A stretch of 5,250 bases of DNA. Source: SIG452 sp045540295 (GTDB lineage: Bacteria; Bacillota; Clostridia; UMGS1840). The stretch is taken from positions 1 through 5,250 of the forward strand of contig JAZQGY010000020.1 in assembly GCA_045540295.1 (NCBI GenBank), read 5' to 3'. The number at the start of each line of letters is the position of its first letter. Within the stretch, counting starts at the first letter, position 1. Under the pieces are notes generated by a model. The model saw only the letters and a program-made list of their open reading frames with translations, searched no databases and was not told the DNA's origin. Below, one piece after another: positions 5,178 through 5,250 of this stretch. The translations under genes were made by a program, and so were the position numbers.

Positions 5178-5207
5178 AAAAAAGCATCCATCTCCGGATG
5201 CTTTTTT
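5178..5207 (+). terminator. Intrinsic terminator of the terminase operon (bidirectional)
   Basis: GCATCC (5184-5189) pairs with GGATGC (5196-5201) around the loop ATCTCC, flanked by six A (5178-5183) and six T (5202-5207), giving a 12-bp stem with a T-tail. The A-run makes it able to work on both strands. It lies 29 nt after the last stop codon and closes the operon. Confidence 0.9.
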
Positions 5208-5220
5208 ATTTGTATAACGA

Positions 5221-5250
5221 AAAGAGCAACATCTTAAGATGTTGCTCTTT
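5221..5250. terminator. Second terminator-like 30-nt perfect palindrome at window end
   Basis: Bases 5221-5250 are a perfect palindrome centred on CTTAAG, with arms AAAGAGCAACATC and GATGTTGCTCTTT. A 13-bp stem with a TTAA loop ends in a short T-run that may continue past the window. It is either a second intrinsic terminator, perhaps for a convergent gene beyond the edge, or an operator-like or repeated palindrome. The cut at the window edge prevents a decision. Confidence 0.6.

Overview
The window looks like a chromosomal segment of a low-GC Firmicute, most likely an anaerobic gut-type Clostridia. The reasons are AT-rich intergenic DNA, strong AGGAGG-type ribosome binding sites, an encoded tRNA CCA end, a methanol/methylamine-type corrinoid protein, and a perfect Gram-positive LexA (SOS) box. 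Species cannot be named from the sequence alone. All supported genes are on the + strand.

Housekeeping part (1-2155). The window opens inside argH (argininosuccinate lyase), which ends at 1102. The 239-nt gap after it is not empty. It holds an AT-rich inverted repeat (1136-1180) and a compact multi-helix fold (1197-1326) that may be an unrecognised structured RNA or a small inverted-repeat element. A complete tRNA-Arg(CCU) follows (1342-1416), then a 210-aa corrinoid (cobalamin-binding) protein (1461-2093). A strong intrinsic terminator (2115-2155) closes this part.

Phage-type packaging operon (2262-5207). A consensus promoter (TTGACA, 16 nt, TATAAT) carries a perfect LexA operator (CGAAC-ATTT-GTTCG) just downstream of the -10 box, so expression should rise on DNA damage. 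Five tightly packed genes follow: a four-cysteine Zn-ribbon-like protein (68 aa), a phage terminase large subunit (ATPase plus nuclease), a 96-aa protein with a charged helical tail, a terminase-small-subunit-like protein (128 aa), and an ArpU/sigma-region-4-like regulator (163 aa). Consecutive genes overlap by a few to a few tens of bases, which suggests translational coupling. The operon ends in one inverted repeat and two terminator-like hairpins. No portal, capsid, tail, integrase or lysis gene is visible in the window.

Points of most interest: (1) an SOS-controlled terminase operon that is closed off by terminators and has no structural genes in view; (2) the terminase reading frame appears to be coding well upstream of its first canonical start (GTG 2671), with a strong Shine-Dalgarno placed before an ATC codon at 2554, suggesting a non-canonical start, a point mutation or a frameshift; (3) the unassigned structured region between argH and the tRNA.
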